Counted from the first letter of the stretch, positions 15,395-26,050 are shown. The stretch: DNA of 64,000 nucleotides from Chryseobacterium sp. BLS98 (GCF_001045445.1 NZ_LFNF01000003.1:620001-684000); one strand, 5' to 3'. The notes: generated by a model not told the origin, from the letters alone. Program-made: numbers and translations.

Positions 15395-16860
15395 CTTTCA
15401 AGCGTAAAATTAGAAATAACTTTCGGACGTTCCGCCTCATTGGCTACTTTCCAGGATGTTCTGTACATCCATTCCGTCATTTTATAAAGCTTTTTGTAGT
15501 TGATGTTCTCGGATTCATCCTGCGGGGTATGGTACTGATCGTGCAGCACGCTGGTGAAAAATAGGGCAGGAATACCGATTTTCGCGTAGGGCAGATGGTC
15601 ACTTCGGAAATAGAAATACTCTGCATGATTCGGAGAATCCCAATCTTTCAGGTATTTGAACTTGGTACTTTCATTATTGGCTTCCTCAGCCATTTTTACA
15701 AGTTCTTCAGAGTTTTTGTGGGGTGCATTTCCACCCAGAAGGGCAGCTTCATTATTATCATTTCTTCCGATCATATCACCGTTCAGCACTGCAACAATTT
15801 TTTCTTTCGGAACTACCGGATGAGCGGCATGCCACCTGGAGCCCAGTAATCCTCTTTCTTCTGCGCCATGAAAAACAAATAAAATGCTTCTTTTTCCGGG
15901 CTGTTTTTTGTAGGCTCTGGCCATGGCCAGCATGGCAACACAGGTGCTGGCATTATCATCTGCACCGTTGTAAATCGTATCATTTTTTACGGGATGCCTG
16001 ATTCCGTCATGATCCTGATGTCCGCTCAACAGAACATATTCCTCTTTAAGCCTGGGGTCTGTGCCTTCAATTTTACCTATGATATTTACTGAAGGGTATT
16101 TATAGGTTTCTGTGATCAGGTTGAGAGAGATTTTAGGATTATTTTTTACCCAGTCTGCATGTTCTCTTTTGATCCATAAAACAGGGATGTTATTCGTGAT
16201 TTTTTCTCTCAGGCCTTCTACGCCATAGGTTCCTCTTGTCATTTGTGGAAGAACTTCAACCCAGCTTTTTTCAGAAATATCGTCGGTGATGAAGATAACT
16301 GCTTTGGCTCCCAGTTCATAGGCTTTATTGTAATATTTGGTCCGTACAAATCCGGGATATCTTCTTACAAAAAGAGTCATTTCCTTATCTATATTTTTAT
16401 CGGAAGCATTTACAGCAAGAACTTTTCCTTTGATATTCAACTTGGAAAGTTCTTCAGGTTCCGTATTCCCGGCAAAGACTATTTCAGAGTCAATAGAAGA
16501 ATTGACAGGTTCTGCCACCAGAAAATCTTTCCACAGCTTAAGGGTGTTATCACCAATTTTTAAACTGCTTTGAGGAATCACCTGATGCCTGTACATATCA
16601 AAAAACTGGAAAAAAGTACCATTATCGCCAGCCGGCTTCATCCCGGCTTCCCTGGCTTTATCGGCAAGCCACATGGATACTTTTAATTCATCTAAAGTTC
16701 CTGCCTCACGTCCCCAGAACTGATCTGCGGCAAGCTCATACATGTCTTTTCTAAGATCAGCTTCTTTGATGGCGGAAACCAGCGGCTTTTTATAATTCTG
16801 GGCATTCCCCAAACTAAAGAGAAGAAAACCGAGAATAGAGAATATATAATTTTTATTCAT
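15391..16860 (-). CDS. Secreted M28-family metallopeptidase
   Basis: A 489-residue zinc aminopeptidase-type protein with an N-terminal signal peptide (MNKNYIFSILGFLLFSLGNAQ). A PA (protease-associated) domain occupies roughly residues 120-270. The M28 catalytic domain follows: LLSGHQDHDG (first zinc His and Asp region), NGADDNAS (bridging Asp), FHGAEERGLLGS (catalytic Glu and zinc Glu), NGDMIGRND and the final zinc His in DQYHTPQDE. It probably works in the periplasm or outside the cell, trimming peptides. A small gene lies 9 bp upstream and is likely co-transcribed. Confidence 0.9.
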   Translation of the reverse strand: MNKNYIFSILGFLLFSLGNAQNYKKPLVSAIKEADLRKDMYELAADQFWGREAGTLDELKVSMWLADKAREAGMKPAGDNGTFFQFFDMYRHQVIPQSSLKIGDNTLKLWKDFLVAEPVNSSIDSEIVFAGNTEPEELSKLNIKGKVLAVNASDKNIDKEMTLFVRRYPGFVRTKYYNKAYELGAKAVIFITDDISEKSWVEVLPQMTRGTYGVEGLREKITNNIPVLWIKREHADWVKNNPKISLNLITETYKYPSVNIIGKIEGTDPRLKEEYVLLSGHQDHDGIRHPVKNDTIYNGADDNASTCVAMLAMARAYKKQPGKRSILFVFHGAEERGLLGSRWHAAHPVVPKEKIVAVLNGDMIGRNDNNEAALLGGNAPHKNSEELVKMAEEANNESTKFKYLKDWDSPNHAEYFYFRSDHLPYAKIGIPALFFTSVLHDQYHTPQDESENINYKKLYKMTEWMYRTSWKVANEAERPKVISNFTLER

Positions 16861-16869
16861 CTAAAATTT

Positions 16870-17106
16870 TTAATTGAAGTTAGCCAATTTATCTGAAAAC
16901 TGTTTTGAAAATTCCTTTCTGTCTTCCTCCAGTTTTTCCTGTCCGGCAGGAAGAATATAGTTGAAAAGGATTTTGTCTTCGTTGTCAAGAAATATAATTT
17001 CTTTTTCATTGCTGTCGATCATTTGTGAGAAAATTTCCCACATCGAGGTATCTTTTAATTTTAATAATTCAAAAAACTGTTCTGCTTTTATTTCTATTCT
17101 CTGCAT
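16870..17106 (-). CDS. Small uncharacterised protein upstream of the M28 gene
   Basis: A 78-residue charged soluble protein with no recognised domain. It begins MQRIEIKAEQFFELLKL and has a central IIFLDNEDKILFNYI strand-like segment and a Lys/Glu-rich helical tail. It ends 9 bp before the M28 start. Directly upstream of its ATG is an eight-base tandem repeat (17113-17151), so the distance from promoter to start codon may vary between strains. Confidence 0.6.
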   Translation of the reverse strand: MQRIEIKAEQFFELLKLKDTSMWEIFSQMIDSNEKEIIFLDNEDKILFNYILPAGQEKLEEDRKEFSKQFSDKLANFN

Positions 17107-17112
17107 ATTTTG

Positions 17113-17151
17113 ATTTATGTATTTATGTATTTATGTATTTATGTATTTATG
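17113..17151. repeat. Octanucleotide tandem repeat
   Basis: Four full copies of atttatgt plus a seven-base partial copy. It ends 6 bp from the start codon of the minus-strand gene 16870-17106, within its 5' region. Confidence 0.9.
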
Positions 17152-17191
17152 ATTTTGACTAAAGTCGGGGGATTTTTTAAGTTTAAGGCTT

Positions 17192-19606
17192 TTAAAATTC
17201 CAGAAGCTTCAGTTTAAACTGGATGGCAAAATTCTGTTTAAAATTGGGAGTGGTGTAGTAACCAACCCTGTAAAACAATCCTAAATTGAAATAGCTGGAA
17301 AGGAAATTGTTCCATTCAAGGCCGACTTCCTGGTAAAGGTGATCCAGCTTTCTGAATTTAAAATCATGGTATTCGGGATGCTTCATATCTCCGATGGTTC
17401 CTCTTAATACAAAATCGAAGCTGGAAATATTCTGTCCAAAACTTTTGAAATATAGAGGAAGCTTGTGGGTAAAATAATAGGCAATGAATTTATCATTATA
17501 ATACTTTCCGCCCTCCAGTGTGGCAAAACCCAGGTAGGACGTGAGGTTAAAATTAAAATCCTTTTTCGGAGAAGCCAATCCGTTCATGGTAAAATGCTTC
17601 CAGATTGGAGCTTCGCCAAAAACCATTCCTCCATATAGCCTGAATCCCGTAGTGCCGAGTATGGTTTTGAAGTTATGGACAAACAAGGCATCAAAACGGG
17701 TATAATTGAAATCTCCGCCCAGTATTTTGTAACTCTGTTCATAATTGAAATACAGCTCAGGATATTTCTGGTCAATGATCGATTTTCCCTGAGGGGTCAT
17801 GATATTGGTAGAATTCGGTGAGTATTTTAAGGTAAATAAAGTATTGAAATTATCAAATTCACCGCCTCTTCCCCTGAAGTCATAATCAAATTTGGCTTCT
17901 TCGATGTTCCTTTTTGCAGCAAAAACCAATGTAAGCCCATTGGTAACATCATTCAGATAGGATAGGGAAGCACCTCTGAAATGATAGTATTTATCATTGT
18001 TGAGGTTATTTCCGTAATTCATCATCCTCATTTTGAAATTCCATAGTCTTCTGTAAAACTCTCCGGATGCCGTTACATCATCATAATATTCAGCCCTGAA
18101 GAATGAATTCTTGTCAAGACTCGTTTTCATGTCAAGGCCAATTCCATATTTCCACTTATCATCCTTAAACCCGTAGGCAAAATAATAGTCCGGTGAAAAG
18201 TAAGGGTTGAAAGTTTCATTCAGTTTAGCTTTTAAACCTACTCTGAAGCCTTCATATAAGTTATAGTTCACAATTTCGTCTACTGCAAAATCTACGATGC
18301 CCATCCTGATCTGTCCGTTGATAAGGCCGGTCAGTACTTTAGCTTTACTGTCGATATTATACTTTTTCCCAAGGCTGTCGATGGTTGTGTAAGTATTTTT
18401 TTCTCTTTCCGTGAGCGGTTCGGTCCTGTACTGGTCCAGGAGATGCCCGTCTGCATTTTTTACAGAAAATGTATAACCTTTAAAATCGTTTTTAGTTTCT
18501 TCAGTAGGCGACTTGAAATCAAAATAGGTAGAGGTAAGAAAAGCATACGTTCCGAAACTGGTCCTGTCTTTCTTTTCAGGATGCTCTTCTGTTCTCTTTT
18601 TCTTATCCTCTTCCATAGCCACCCTGCTCATCCTGAGTTTTACTTTTTCCTGAGCCAGGAACCATTTATTGTTATAGAAAACCCAGGTACTGGTAATAAT
18701 ACCATCATTTTTATTCTTGCTGAAGTTTTCTATTTTCTGGATCCCGTAAGTCTCTGTGTCTATATAGATGGCGCCGTTGTACTTTCTTTTTTTGTCCTGT
18801 TTTTTGTAATTCACTTCACGGAAGCGGATCACGAATGTTTTTCTTCCGTTTACTTCAATAGTATCGGAAAGGAAAAAGCGGTAAAGCCCTCTGTTTTCCT
18901 GTTTGATCTGGTTAGGAATTTTATCACGGTTACTTTGCTGAATGGCGATCATTTCATAAATAGGCTGCTTGAGACCTGAAATTCTATTGTCCAGGATATT
19001 GATCTTTTCACCGTACTGTTTAGCATACAGAAACTCCTGAGCCCTTTCCCATAAAAAGAGCTTGCTTTTTGAAAAGATTTGTTTTGCCGAGATATTGCTA
19101 ATGGAGTCTTTCTCCCTCTTTTTCTTGAAAAAATCCGTGTTGTTAAAGAATTTATTAAACTCGCTAATGCTGTCCTGATCTATGTCCAGAGAGATTTTTT
19201 CGTACGATTTAAAAGAATAGGAATCCAAACTTTTAGGTGAATTTTCCTTAAATAACCGGTTGACTTTTTTCAGAATCTCCAAGGCTCTTGGATCACTTCG
19301 GTCTTCAATGATTACCGTTTCAATATCAGTGGTTTTCGATGTTTTTTTCAGTAAAGAAACTTCCATATCAGCCTCTACAGAGGCCGTTTCTTTCTGGTAG
19401 CGTTCTGCCTGGATTTCAATGGTACTGCATGATGCCTTAAATTCCAATGAACCCTGGATATCGGTAAACCCTAAAATTTTACCGTCACAGGATATTTGGG
19501 CATTGGATATAGGTTTCTGGTCAGTTTCATCAATGACCCTGATCTTTGATTGGGAATAACCAAAGAAGGACATTAAAAAAAATAGTAAGAGTAAAAACCT
19601 TTTCAT
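17192..19606 (-). CDS. DUF5686 outer-membrane protein with carboxypeptidase-regulatory-like domain
   Basis: An 804-residue protein with signal peptide MKRFLLLLFFLMSFFGYSQ. Residues about 20-100 form a carboxypeptidase-regulatory-like beta-sandwich (KIRVIDETDQKPISNAQISC), as in SusC-type proteins. The rest matches DUF5686: SDPRALEILKKVNRLFKENSP near 105, a central domain, then many alternating aromatic strands ending in FAIQFKLKLLEF, which suggests a beta-barrel in the outer membrane ending in an aromatic residue. No transport substrate can be named. It is followed by a 35-40 bp gap and the small gene unit, and preceded by 147 bp of AT-rich spacer, so it is probably its own transcript. Confidence 0.85.
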   Translation of the reverse strand: MKRFLLLLFFLMSFFGYSQSKIRVIDETDQKPISNAQISCDGKILGFTDIQGSLEFKASCSTIEIQAERYQKETASVEADMEVSLLKKTSKTTDIETVIIEDRSDPRALEILKKVNRLFKENSPKSLDSYSFKSYEKISLDIDQDSISEFNKFFNNTDFFKKKREKDSISNISAKQIFSKSKLFLWERAQEFLYAKQYGEKINILDNRISGLKQPIYEMIAIQQSNRDKIPNQIKQENRGLYRFFLSDTIEVNGRKTFVIRFREVNYKKQDKKRKYNGAIYIDTETYGIQKIENFSKNKNDGIITSTWVFYNNKWFLAQEKVKLRMSRVAMEEDKKKRTEEHPEKKDRTSFGTYAFLTSTYFDFKSPTEETKNDFKGYTFSVKNADGHLLDQYRTEPLTEREKNTYTTIDSLGKKYNIDSKAKVLTGLINGQIRMGIVDFAVDEIVNYNLYEGFRVGLKAKLNETFNPYFSPDYYFAYGFKDDKWKYGIGLDMKTSLDKNSFFRAEYYDDVTASGEFYRRLWNFKMRMMNYGNNLNNDKYYHFRGASLSYLNDVTNGLTLVFAAKRNIEEAKFDYDFRGRGGEFDNFNTLFTLKYSPNSTNIMTPQGKSIIDQKYPELYFNYEQSYKILGGDFNYTRFDALFVHNFKTILGTTGFRLYGGMVFGEAPIWKHFTMNGLASPKKDFNFNLTSYLGFATLEGGKYYNDKFIAYYFTHKLPLYFKSFGQNISSFDFVLRGTIGDMKHPEYHDFKFRKLDHLYQEVGLEWNNFLSSYFNLGLFYRVGYYTTPNFKQNFAIQFKLKLLEF

Positions 19607-19753
19607 GCAAAAACTAGATCAAAAGTAATGATATTTCTTGTTGTGAGAAAGTTTTTATGATGAGTTAATAGATGATCCAATCTGTTTGTAGATAGAAAAT
19701 GCAGTAAAAATACCAATAGAAATTTTTTGGATAATTAGATTAACTGATATGTC

Positions 19754-21574
19754 TTATTTATCATCCAGTGAATTCATGAAGTCGATAATATGATCAATTT
19801 CTTTATCATTAAGATGTAAAGGTGCATCAGAAAGGGTTTGATTTTCTACTTTAAAGCCGAAATTTTTACCCCCTCCTTTATTATAAAAATTCATGACCTC
19901 TTTTAAAGTTCTATACCCTCCGTTATGCATATAGGGGGCTGTTTTGCTGATGTTTCTAAGCGTTGGAGTTTTGAAGGAATGCTGAAGGGACTCCACGGTT
20001 TCATGGAATTTTCCTCTTCCCGGATCCTGATCAAACGTTTTGTTGTCTCCGTTAACTGCAGTTCCCAGAACTTCCTGTTCTGTTTTTTTGAAATTCGGAG
20101 GAACGGTACCATTGAATAAAGGAATAAAGTGGCATAAGGCACATTGGGCCTTTCCTACAAAAAGATTAAATCCCTTTTGCTGGCTTTCTGTCATGGCAGA
20201 TCTGTTTCCTCTCATATAGTCATCAAAATTAGAATTGAACTTGGCTAAAGAGCGGATGTAGCTTGCCAATACATTCTGCAGCTGCCAAACTTCAGCTTTT
20301 TGGGATTTATAGATTTTCCTGAATTCGGGAAGGTATTTTGAGCTCTGATTAATTTTTCCAAGAATAACATTTAGATCACCGTGCATTTCTTCTTTATTGG
20401 AGATTACATCGGAGCTTTGCCCTTCCAGATCTTCTTTCCGCATATCCCAGAACTGTCCGTGCTGAAATCCTGCATAATTTAGTGATGGTGCATTTCTCTG
20501 TAATTCTGTATTTTCCAAAGACATAGACTTTGCCCTGCCATCTGTAAATGCTTTTTCTGGAATATGACAGGTTGAACAGCTTCTGCTGTTATTATTGGAA
20601 AGGATTTTGTCATTAAATAATAATTTTCCCAGACCAGCTTTTTCATCGGAGAAGACAAATTCTTTTCCCGGAGTGAATGCATTGGGATTAAAAGCATTTT
20701 TTGAGAAAAAATCAGTGGCATTTTTATGTAAGGCAGAAGTTACCTCAATGTCCGGAATACCTTCCTGTTTTTTAAATTCCAGCAATAAAGAAGAGATTTT
20801 ATTTAAATGATCCGGAATAAAATGGACATAGTCAAAAGTATTCCTGTCTGTATTTTTTTTCAGAACAGCAATAGCCGAATTCACAGCAGTGCTGAACTTT
20901 TTTAAAGCTTTGTCTTTTGACTTGTCAGTAGAAATCTGCTGTAAAGTCAAAAGAGCGGCTTCTATAGAATAAGGCATTTCTTTTAAAAATGTTCCGGAAA
21001 CTGGTGTGTCAAAACCGGAGATTCCAAGGCTGGAAACTCTGAATATTTCCTGTCTTACAGCATCAAAAACCTGATCTTTGCTGATAGAAATTGCCTGAAA
21101 GTTGGTTTTAATGGTATTGCTTTTATTGATCAGCTTCTTCAGATACCGGATGGTTTCGTTTTTGTTTTCAGCGGTATAAGGATAGAAAAGCTCTTCCAAA
21201 ACCTGGAGACCTTCAGGTTCCAGTTCAGTATGCTCATCCATTTCAATTTCAGGCAGGGCAGGACCGTTGATAAATCTTGCTGAATTGGGGAGGAAATATT
21301 CTACTGCCCATTCCATCTTTTTATAGGTTATCCTGAGTTCCTCAAATTTTTTCTGCAACGTTTTTTCATCTGCATTTTTTGAGACCAGAATGATCAGCTC
21401 ATTGATCTGTTTTTCAAAAGAAGCATTTGTTTTGGCTATTTCACTTTTTACAGCAATAAGATCTTCATTAATAGGCTGATACCGGTCACCTTTGCACTGA
21501 GAAAGTACAAAAAGAACAGCTGCTGTGCATACAATGAGAAGGACAGGGTATTTGAAAAGCATTTTCATAGGCAT
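19754..21574 (-). CDS. Di-haem cytochrome c peroxidase (MauG-like) with imelysin-like N-terminal region
   Basis: A 606-residue lipoprotein: the leader ends in VLFVLSQC (lipobox, Cys27). Residues about 30-290 are helical and contain FINGPALPEIEMDEHTELEP and EGLQVLEELFYP, which resemble the imelysin/EfeO-type family. The C-terminal half is a di-haem peroxidase with two CxxCH haem sites, CSTCH near residue 333 and CALCH near 476, the distal motifs FTDGRAKS and FDDYMRG, and TPTLRNISKTAPYMHNGG. It would reduce peroxide or oxidise a partner in the periplasm. The start could be the Met two codons further in. It lies 61 bp after the PhoX-like gene on the same strand, and is likely in one operon with it. 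Confidence 0.88.
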   Translation of the reverse strand: MPMKMLFKYPVLLIVCTAAVLFVLSQCKGDRYQPINEDLIAVKSEIAKTNASFEKQINELIILVSKNADEKTLQKKFEELRITYKKMEWAVEYFLPNSARFINGPALPEIEMDEHTELEPEGLQVLEELFYPYTAENKNETIRYLKKLINKSNTIKTNFQAISISKDQVFDAVRQEIFRVSSLGISGFDTPVSGTFLKEMPYSIEAALLTLQQISTDKSKDKALKKFSTAVNSAIAVLKKNTDRNTFDYVHFIPDHLNKISSLLLEFKKQEGIPDIEVTSALHKNATDFFSKNAFNPNAFTPGKEFVFSDEKAGLGKLLFNDKILSNNNSRSCSTCHIPEKAFTDGRAKSMSLENTELQRNAPSLNYAGFQHGQFWDMRKEDLEGQSSDVISNKEEMHGDLNVILGKINQSSKYLPEFRKIYKSQKAEVWQLQNVLASYIRSLAKFNSNFDDYMRGNRSAMTESQQKGFNLFVGKAQCALCHFIPLFNGTVPPNFKKTEQEVLGTAVNGDNKTFDQDPGRGKFHETVESLQHSFKTPTLRNISKTAPYMHNGGYRTLKEVMNFYNKGGGKNFGFKVENQTLSDAPLHLNDKEIDHIIDFMNSLDDK

Positions 21575-21635
21575 GAAAAAGTATCAACGGAAAATTTCCC
21601 GCTGATACTTTGAATTTTTATTGGATACTTAAAAA

Positions 21636-23117
21636 TTATTTTTCTACGTTTCTTATGATTACGATCTGGCCGCCTTCCAGATTGGTATTCACGCCGGCAC
21701 CATCAGCATTCTTAAACTTATCCTTCTGCCAGGTGTGCGAGTGAATGTTCACAGTGAAGGTATTCGGTACTCCAATGATATCAGAAATGTCAACCATTGC
21801 TCCATATTCCCATGAACCGAATTTCTGAAGTTGTCCGGACTGGTTATAGGCTGTTTGCCATGCTGTATCATTTCTGTTATGCTTCATATTTAACCACGGC
21901 TTATACTGCTTTGTCGCAATATTCAACTGCCAGATGTAAGAATCGTGAGTTGCTGCCGTATAATAAGAATCACCATCTTCCTGAATGTAAACGAAGTTTT
22001 CAGTAACGCATAAATTGTCAGGATTGATCAGGTTATGTCCGGGATTGGAATCTCCTTCTGCTACAACCTCCAGTTTTCCGGTAAGCATGTTATTTTCATT
22101 AAGAACAAGCTTGTATACTCTTCCCCACATCGTCAATCCCGGTTTTGGATTCACTCCGTTTGAAGATTCTCCGGTTGCCGTGAAGTAAATTTCTCTTCCT
22201 TTTCCGGCTCCTTTTCTGTAATCTACATCTTCAACCCTTGAAAAACGGATGGCGTTGTTATCAATATTTTTCTGGTTGATTTGTGCACCTGTTAAATTTT
22301 TGGCATTTGGAATTTCCACGAATTCTACATCGTAAGAGCTTCCCTTTACCATATCAGTTTCTGTATAGTTGCTGTTTGTTCTTTTTAAGGAATATAATTT
22401 TCCGTTATCAAGGTCTCCCTGTGTATTGGAAACATACATGATCAATTGTCCTGCTGATTGATGTGAAGAAGAGTAGGATTGGTCCTCACCGATTATGATG
22501 TATGTTTTTCCACCTGAAATATCTTTAGGAAGAGGAACGGCATTTTCCATAGAAGCTTTTCCCAAAGCAGGTTTTACTCTACTCTTATCAGATGCCTGAG
22601 AAGCTGGCGCCAGCGGATTGATAGCGTGAACCATACTTTCCTCCCCGGATTCCCCGGCAGTAAGAAAAGCACTGAATCCGTGAGTTTCAGGAGTGGCAAG
22701 AGTGGCGGAACATAATCTTGTCATACCACCAATTCCGTTCAGGATATATTCTCCTTTAAAAGGCCTGAATGTTTTATCTAAATAAACTCTTGATACAGAC
22801 TGTGTGATCTCATGGTTGGTAATCATCAGGAAACCGTCAGAATTAGGATCTTTCATAATTCCCATCCCATCCGGCTGGCCCGCAAAAACAAAATTAGGAG
22901 TACCGGAAAGAACATCAGAACTTGATATTAAAGTGGTAATGTTAAGGTTTTCAAAACCAGGCATCCCGAAAACAAAGGCCGGCTCCTTCGAGAAATTTTC
23001 AATTTTGATATTTTGATTGACAGGATTGGTTTGCTGCCCATCATTGTTGTCATCATTACAGCCATGAAAAACCATGGTTGCAAACAATAAAGCTCCAATA
23101 CTTTTATTAATTTTCAT
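21636..23117 (-). CDS. PhoX-like (DUF839) lipoprotein
   Basis: A 493-residue protein of the DUF839/PhoX family of calcium-dependent phosphatase-like beta-propellers. The inner Met at 23117 was chosen because it gives a clean lipoprotein signal (MKINKSIGALLFATMVFHGC). Ten more codons are open upstream. Family features are DGMGIMKDPNSDGFLMITNHE near residue 90, RLCSATLATPETHGFSAFLTAGE in two parts near 135-155, YIIIGEDQSY, RVEDVDYRKG and HNLINPDNLCVTENFVYIQED. The phosphatase activity itself is not provable from sequence. The haem peroxidase gene follows. Confidence 0.85.
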   Translation of the reverse strand: MKINKSIGALLFATMVFHGCNDDNNDGQQTNPVNQNIKIENFSKEPAFVFGMPGFENLNITTLISSSDVLSGTPNFVFAGQPDGMGIMKDPNSDGFLMITNHEITQSVSRVYLDKTFRPFKGEYILNGIGGMTRLCSATLATPETHGFSAFLTAGESGEESMVHAINPLAPASQASDKSRVKPALGKASMENAVPLPKDISGGKTYIIIGEDQSYSSSHQSAGQLIMYVSNTQGDLDNGKLYSLKRTNSNYTETDMVKGSSYDVEFVEIPNAKNLTGAQINQKNIDNNAIRFSRVEDVDYRKGAGKGREIYFTATGESSNGVNPKPGLTMWGRVYKLVLNENNMLTGKLEVVAEGDSNPGHNLINPDNLCVTENFVYIQEDGDSYYTAATHDSYIWQLNIATKQYKPWLNMKHNRNDTAWQTAYNQSGQLQKFGSWEYGAMVDISDIIGVPNTFTVNIHSHTWQKDKFKNADGAGVNTNLEGGQIVIIRNVEK

Positions 23118-23252
23118 AATTACTTTTTTGAATTTTGATCGAAACAAAACTAATAGTCTATTGTGAACTATATTTTAATAAGGCGAAACAAATAACTTAA
23201 GTTTGGGGAATGGTTTGTTAAGACAAAGTCAATAATTAGAATGGTTATAAAT

Positions 23253-23281
23253 AAAAAAGCTCCTGAAATTTTCAGGAGCTT
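23253..23281 (-). terminator. Terminator after alaS
   Basis: 10-bp stem agctcctgaa/ttcaggagct (23258-23267, 23271-23280) with the A run 23253-23258, which is a U-tract on the minus strand. Confidence 0.85.
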
Positions 23282-23309
23282 AGTGTTTATGAGATAGGGA
23301 TAATCAGTC

Positions 23310-25913
23310 CTAAATATTCAGGGCTTTTTGATAAGCATTTTCCAAACCGTCAAGGTTTTTACCTCCGGCAGTGGCAAAGCCCGGATTTCCGCCGCCGCCG
23401 CCCTGGATCTCTTTCGCAAGATCTTTAACGATAGCTCCGGCCTGGTATTCTGCAGCAAGGTCATCAGACACTCCGACGGTGATCATTGGTTTTCCGTCGG
23501 CATCAGAAAGAATAATGGTTACGGATGCGGGGATTTCTCTTTTCAGCTGGAATACAATATCTTTCACAGAACCTGCATCAAGAGAAGTTTTCTTCACCAG
23601 CAGCTGTTTGTTTCCTTTCTGCTCGTAAGCATTTTTCCAGTCTCCGATTTCTCCTTTTGCCTTTTCTTTTTTGAATCCTTCCACTTCAGCCTTTAATGAT
23701 GCATTTTCCTCTATCAGCTTTTCAATGGATTTTACCACATCTTTGGATTTCAGTAATTGGGAAAGCTCGGTAATTTGTTTTTCCAGATTTTTGAAATATT
23801 CCTCAGACTTATCTCCGGAAATTGCTTCAATTCTTCTGATTCCTGCAGCTGCAGAACTTTCAGAAACGATTTTGAAATGCCCGATTTCGATGGTGTTTTT
23901 TACGTGAGTTCCTCCGCAAAGTTCTTTAGAGCTTCCGAATTGGATCATTCTCACATTGTCGCCGTATTTCTCACCGAACAAAGCCATAGCTCCTTTATCC
24001 AAAGCCTCCTGGATAGGAATGCTTCTGAATTCCTGTAAGGCAATGCTTTCCTTGATCTTATGGTTTACTTTTTCTTCTACCAAAGCCAGTTCTTCTTCCG
24101 TCATTTTATTGAAATGAGAGAAGTCGAAACGAAGGTAATCAGGGCCTACGTAAGAACCTTTTTGTTCAACATGATTTCCCAGAACCTCTCTCAGAGCTTC
24201 ATGTAGAAGGTGGGTTACAGAGTGGTTGGCCTGAGAATTTCTTCTGTCGTCAGCATTAACTTTAGCATAGAAAACAGCTCCGGCATCTTTCGGAAGACCA
24301 TTGATTAAAGAAATAATCAGTCCGTTTTCTTTTTTAGTTTCTAAGACTTCAAAGCTTTCCACAGCATTTTCCAGCACTCCTTTATCTCCAACCTGGCCAC
24401 CGCCTTCAGGATAGAAAGGCGAGTTGCTTAATACCACCTGGTAAAATTCCCCGTCTTTGTTTTCTACTTTTCTGTATCTTGTAATATAAGTTTCAGCTTC
24501 AATCTGATCATAACCTACAAAGTTTTCGCTCCTTTCATCCAGTGTCACCCAATCATATACTTTCTGCGCAGAATCAGCTTTTGAACGAAGTTTCTGTTTT
24601 TCCATCTCAGCTTTGAATCCGCCTTCATCAATCGTCAAACCTTTCTCTTCCGCAATGATCCTGGTTAAATCATCAGGGAAACCGTAAGTATCGTATAATT
24701 CAAAAACTTCTACACTTGGTAATACTTTTGAATGCTCTGCAATCGTTTGCTGAATTAATTTTTCCACTCTGATCAGTCCGTTTTCAATTGTTTTTAAGAA
24801 TGAATCTTCTTCACTTTTGATCACCTCAGAAACCAGTTTTCCCTGCTTCTCGATTTCCGGGAAGAAAGGACCCATCTGCTCCTGAAGTACAGCAACCAAT
24901 TTATAAAGGAAGGGCTCCTTCATATCCAAGAACCGGTAAGAATAAGAAATCGCTCTTCTTAAAATTCTTCTGATCACATATCCGGCTCCTCCGTTGGAAG
25001 GCAATTGCCCGTCTGCAATAGCAAAAGCAACCGCTCTGATGTGGTCTACCACAACACGGATCGCAATATCTTTTTCGTCTTCTAAAATTCCGGTATATTT
25101 TTTACCTGAAAGTTCTTCCACTTTAGCAATAAGCGGAGTGAAAACGTCTGTGTCATAGTTGGAAGATTTTCCCTGAAGCGCCATACAAAGACGCTCAAAG
25201 CCCATTCCTGTATCCACATGCTGTGCAGGAAGCTTTTCCAGAGATTTGTCAGCCTTTCTGTTGAATTCCATGAAAACCAGGTTCCATACTTCCACTACCT
25301 GAGGATGGTCGTTGTTGACTAATTCAAGTCCTGAAACTTTAGCTTTTTCTTCTTCACTTCTTAAATCAACATGGATTTCCGAGCAAGGTCCGCAAGGCCC
25401 GCTTTCACCCATTTCCCAGAAATTATCTTTTTTGTTTCCGTTGATAATCCTGTCTTCAGAAATATGGGATTTCCAGAAATCATATGCATCCTGGTCCCTT
25501 TCGAGGTTTTCGGAGGCATCACCTTCGAAAATGGTTACATATAAATTCTCTTTTGGAATACCGAATACTTCAGTCAGTAATTCCCAGGCAAAAGCAATAG
25601 CATCTTTTTTGAAATAATCACCGAAAGACCAGTTCCCCAGCATTTCGAACATGGTATGGTGATAAGTATCTCTACCCACATCATCCAGATCGTTGTGTTT
25701 TCCGGAAACTCTCAGACATTTCTGTGTATCGGCAATTCTTGGGGCCGTAGGAGTTTTGTAGCCTAAGAAAAAATCCTTGAACTGCGTCATTCCTGAGTTG
25801 GAAAACATAAGGGTAGGGTCGTCTTTCAGCACGATAGGAGCTGAAGGAACGATCAGGTGGTCTTTGCTTTTAAAATAATCTAAAAATTTTTGACGTATCT
25901 CTTGTGATGTCAT
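23310..25913 (-). CDS. alaS: Alanyl-tRNA synthetase
   Basis: Charges tRNA-Ala and edits mischarged Ser/Gly. The protein has 867 residues, full length. It begins [19 protein letters not shown]; class II motifs [19 protein letters not shown] and [18 protein letters not shown] follow, then [10 protein letters not shown] and [10 protein letters not shown]. The editing domain has [15 protein letters not shown] and the zinc-site CGGTH near residue 690. The C-terminal oligomerisation domain ends in [15 protein letters not shown] possible promoter, TAAATTTG on the minus strand at 25956-25963, lies 43 bp upstream, and a strong terminator follows the gene. Confidence 0.97.
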   Translation of the reverse strand: MTSQEIRQKFLDYFKSKDHLIVPSAPIVLKDDPTLMFSNSGMTQFKDFFLGYKTPTAPRIADTQKCLRVSGKHNDLDDVGRDTYHHTMFEMLGNWSFGDYFKKDAIAFAWELLTEVFGIPKENLYVTIFEGDASENLERDQDAYDFWKSHISEDRIINGNKKDNFWEMGESGPCGPCSEIHVDLRSEEEKAKVSGLELVNNDHPQVVEVWNLVFMEFNRKADKSLEKLPAQHVDTGMGFERLCMALQGKSSNYDTDVFTPLIAKVEELSGKKYTGILEDEKDIAIRVVVDHIRAVAFAIADGQLPSNGGAGYVIRRILRRAISYSYRFLDMKEPFLYKLVAVLQEQMGPFFPEIEKQGKLVSEVIKSEEDSFLKTIENGLIRVEKLIQQTIAEHSKVLPSVEVFELYDTYGFPDDLTRIIAEEKGLTIDEGGFKAEMEKQKLRSKADSAQKVYDWVTLDERSENFVGYDQIEAETYITRYRKVENKDGEFYQVVLSNSPFYPEGGGQVGDKGVLENAVESFEVLETKKENGLIISLINGLPKDAGAVFYAKVNADDRRNSQANHSVTHLLHEALREVLGNHVEQKGSYVGPDYLRFDFSHFNKMTEEELALVEEKVNHKIKESIALQEFRSIPIQEALDKGAMALFGEKYGDNVRMIQFGSSKELCGGTHVKNTIEIGHFKIVSESSAAAGIRRIEAISGDKSEEYFKNLEKQITELSQLLKSKDVVKSIEKLIEENASLKAEVEGFKKEKAKGEIGDWKNAYEQKGNKQLLVKKTSLDAGSVKDIVFQLKREIPASVTIILSDADGKPMITVGVSDDLAAEYQAGAIVKDLAKEIQGGGGGNPGFATAGGKNLDGLENAYQKALNI

Positions 25914-25955
25914 AGTATTGCTTTGCTTTTAAAACTATCAATTTTTGATAAGATG

Positions 25956-25963
25956 CAAATTTA
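25956..25963 (-). promoter_or_regulatory. Possible -7 box of alaS
   Basis: caaattta on + reads TAAATTTG on the minus strand, an exact TAnnTTTG. No TTG is seen at the expected -33 position, so support is partial. Confidence 0.4.
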
Positions 25964-26050
25964 ATGTTTTTAAGCGATTTGTAATAATTTTATGCTATGT
26001 TTTGAATGGCGCCGGATACATGAAATAATATTAATCTTATTTTCCAATAT

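Noticed and set aside
18443..18979. 178-codon plus-strand frame within the DUF5686 gene
   Set aside because: Antisense shadow of a long, well-supported gene; the sequence is Phe/Phe-rich without domain features.
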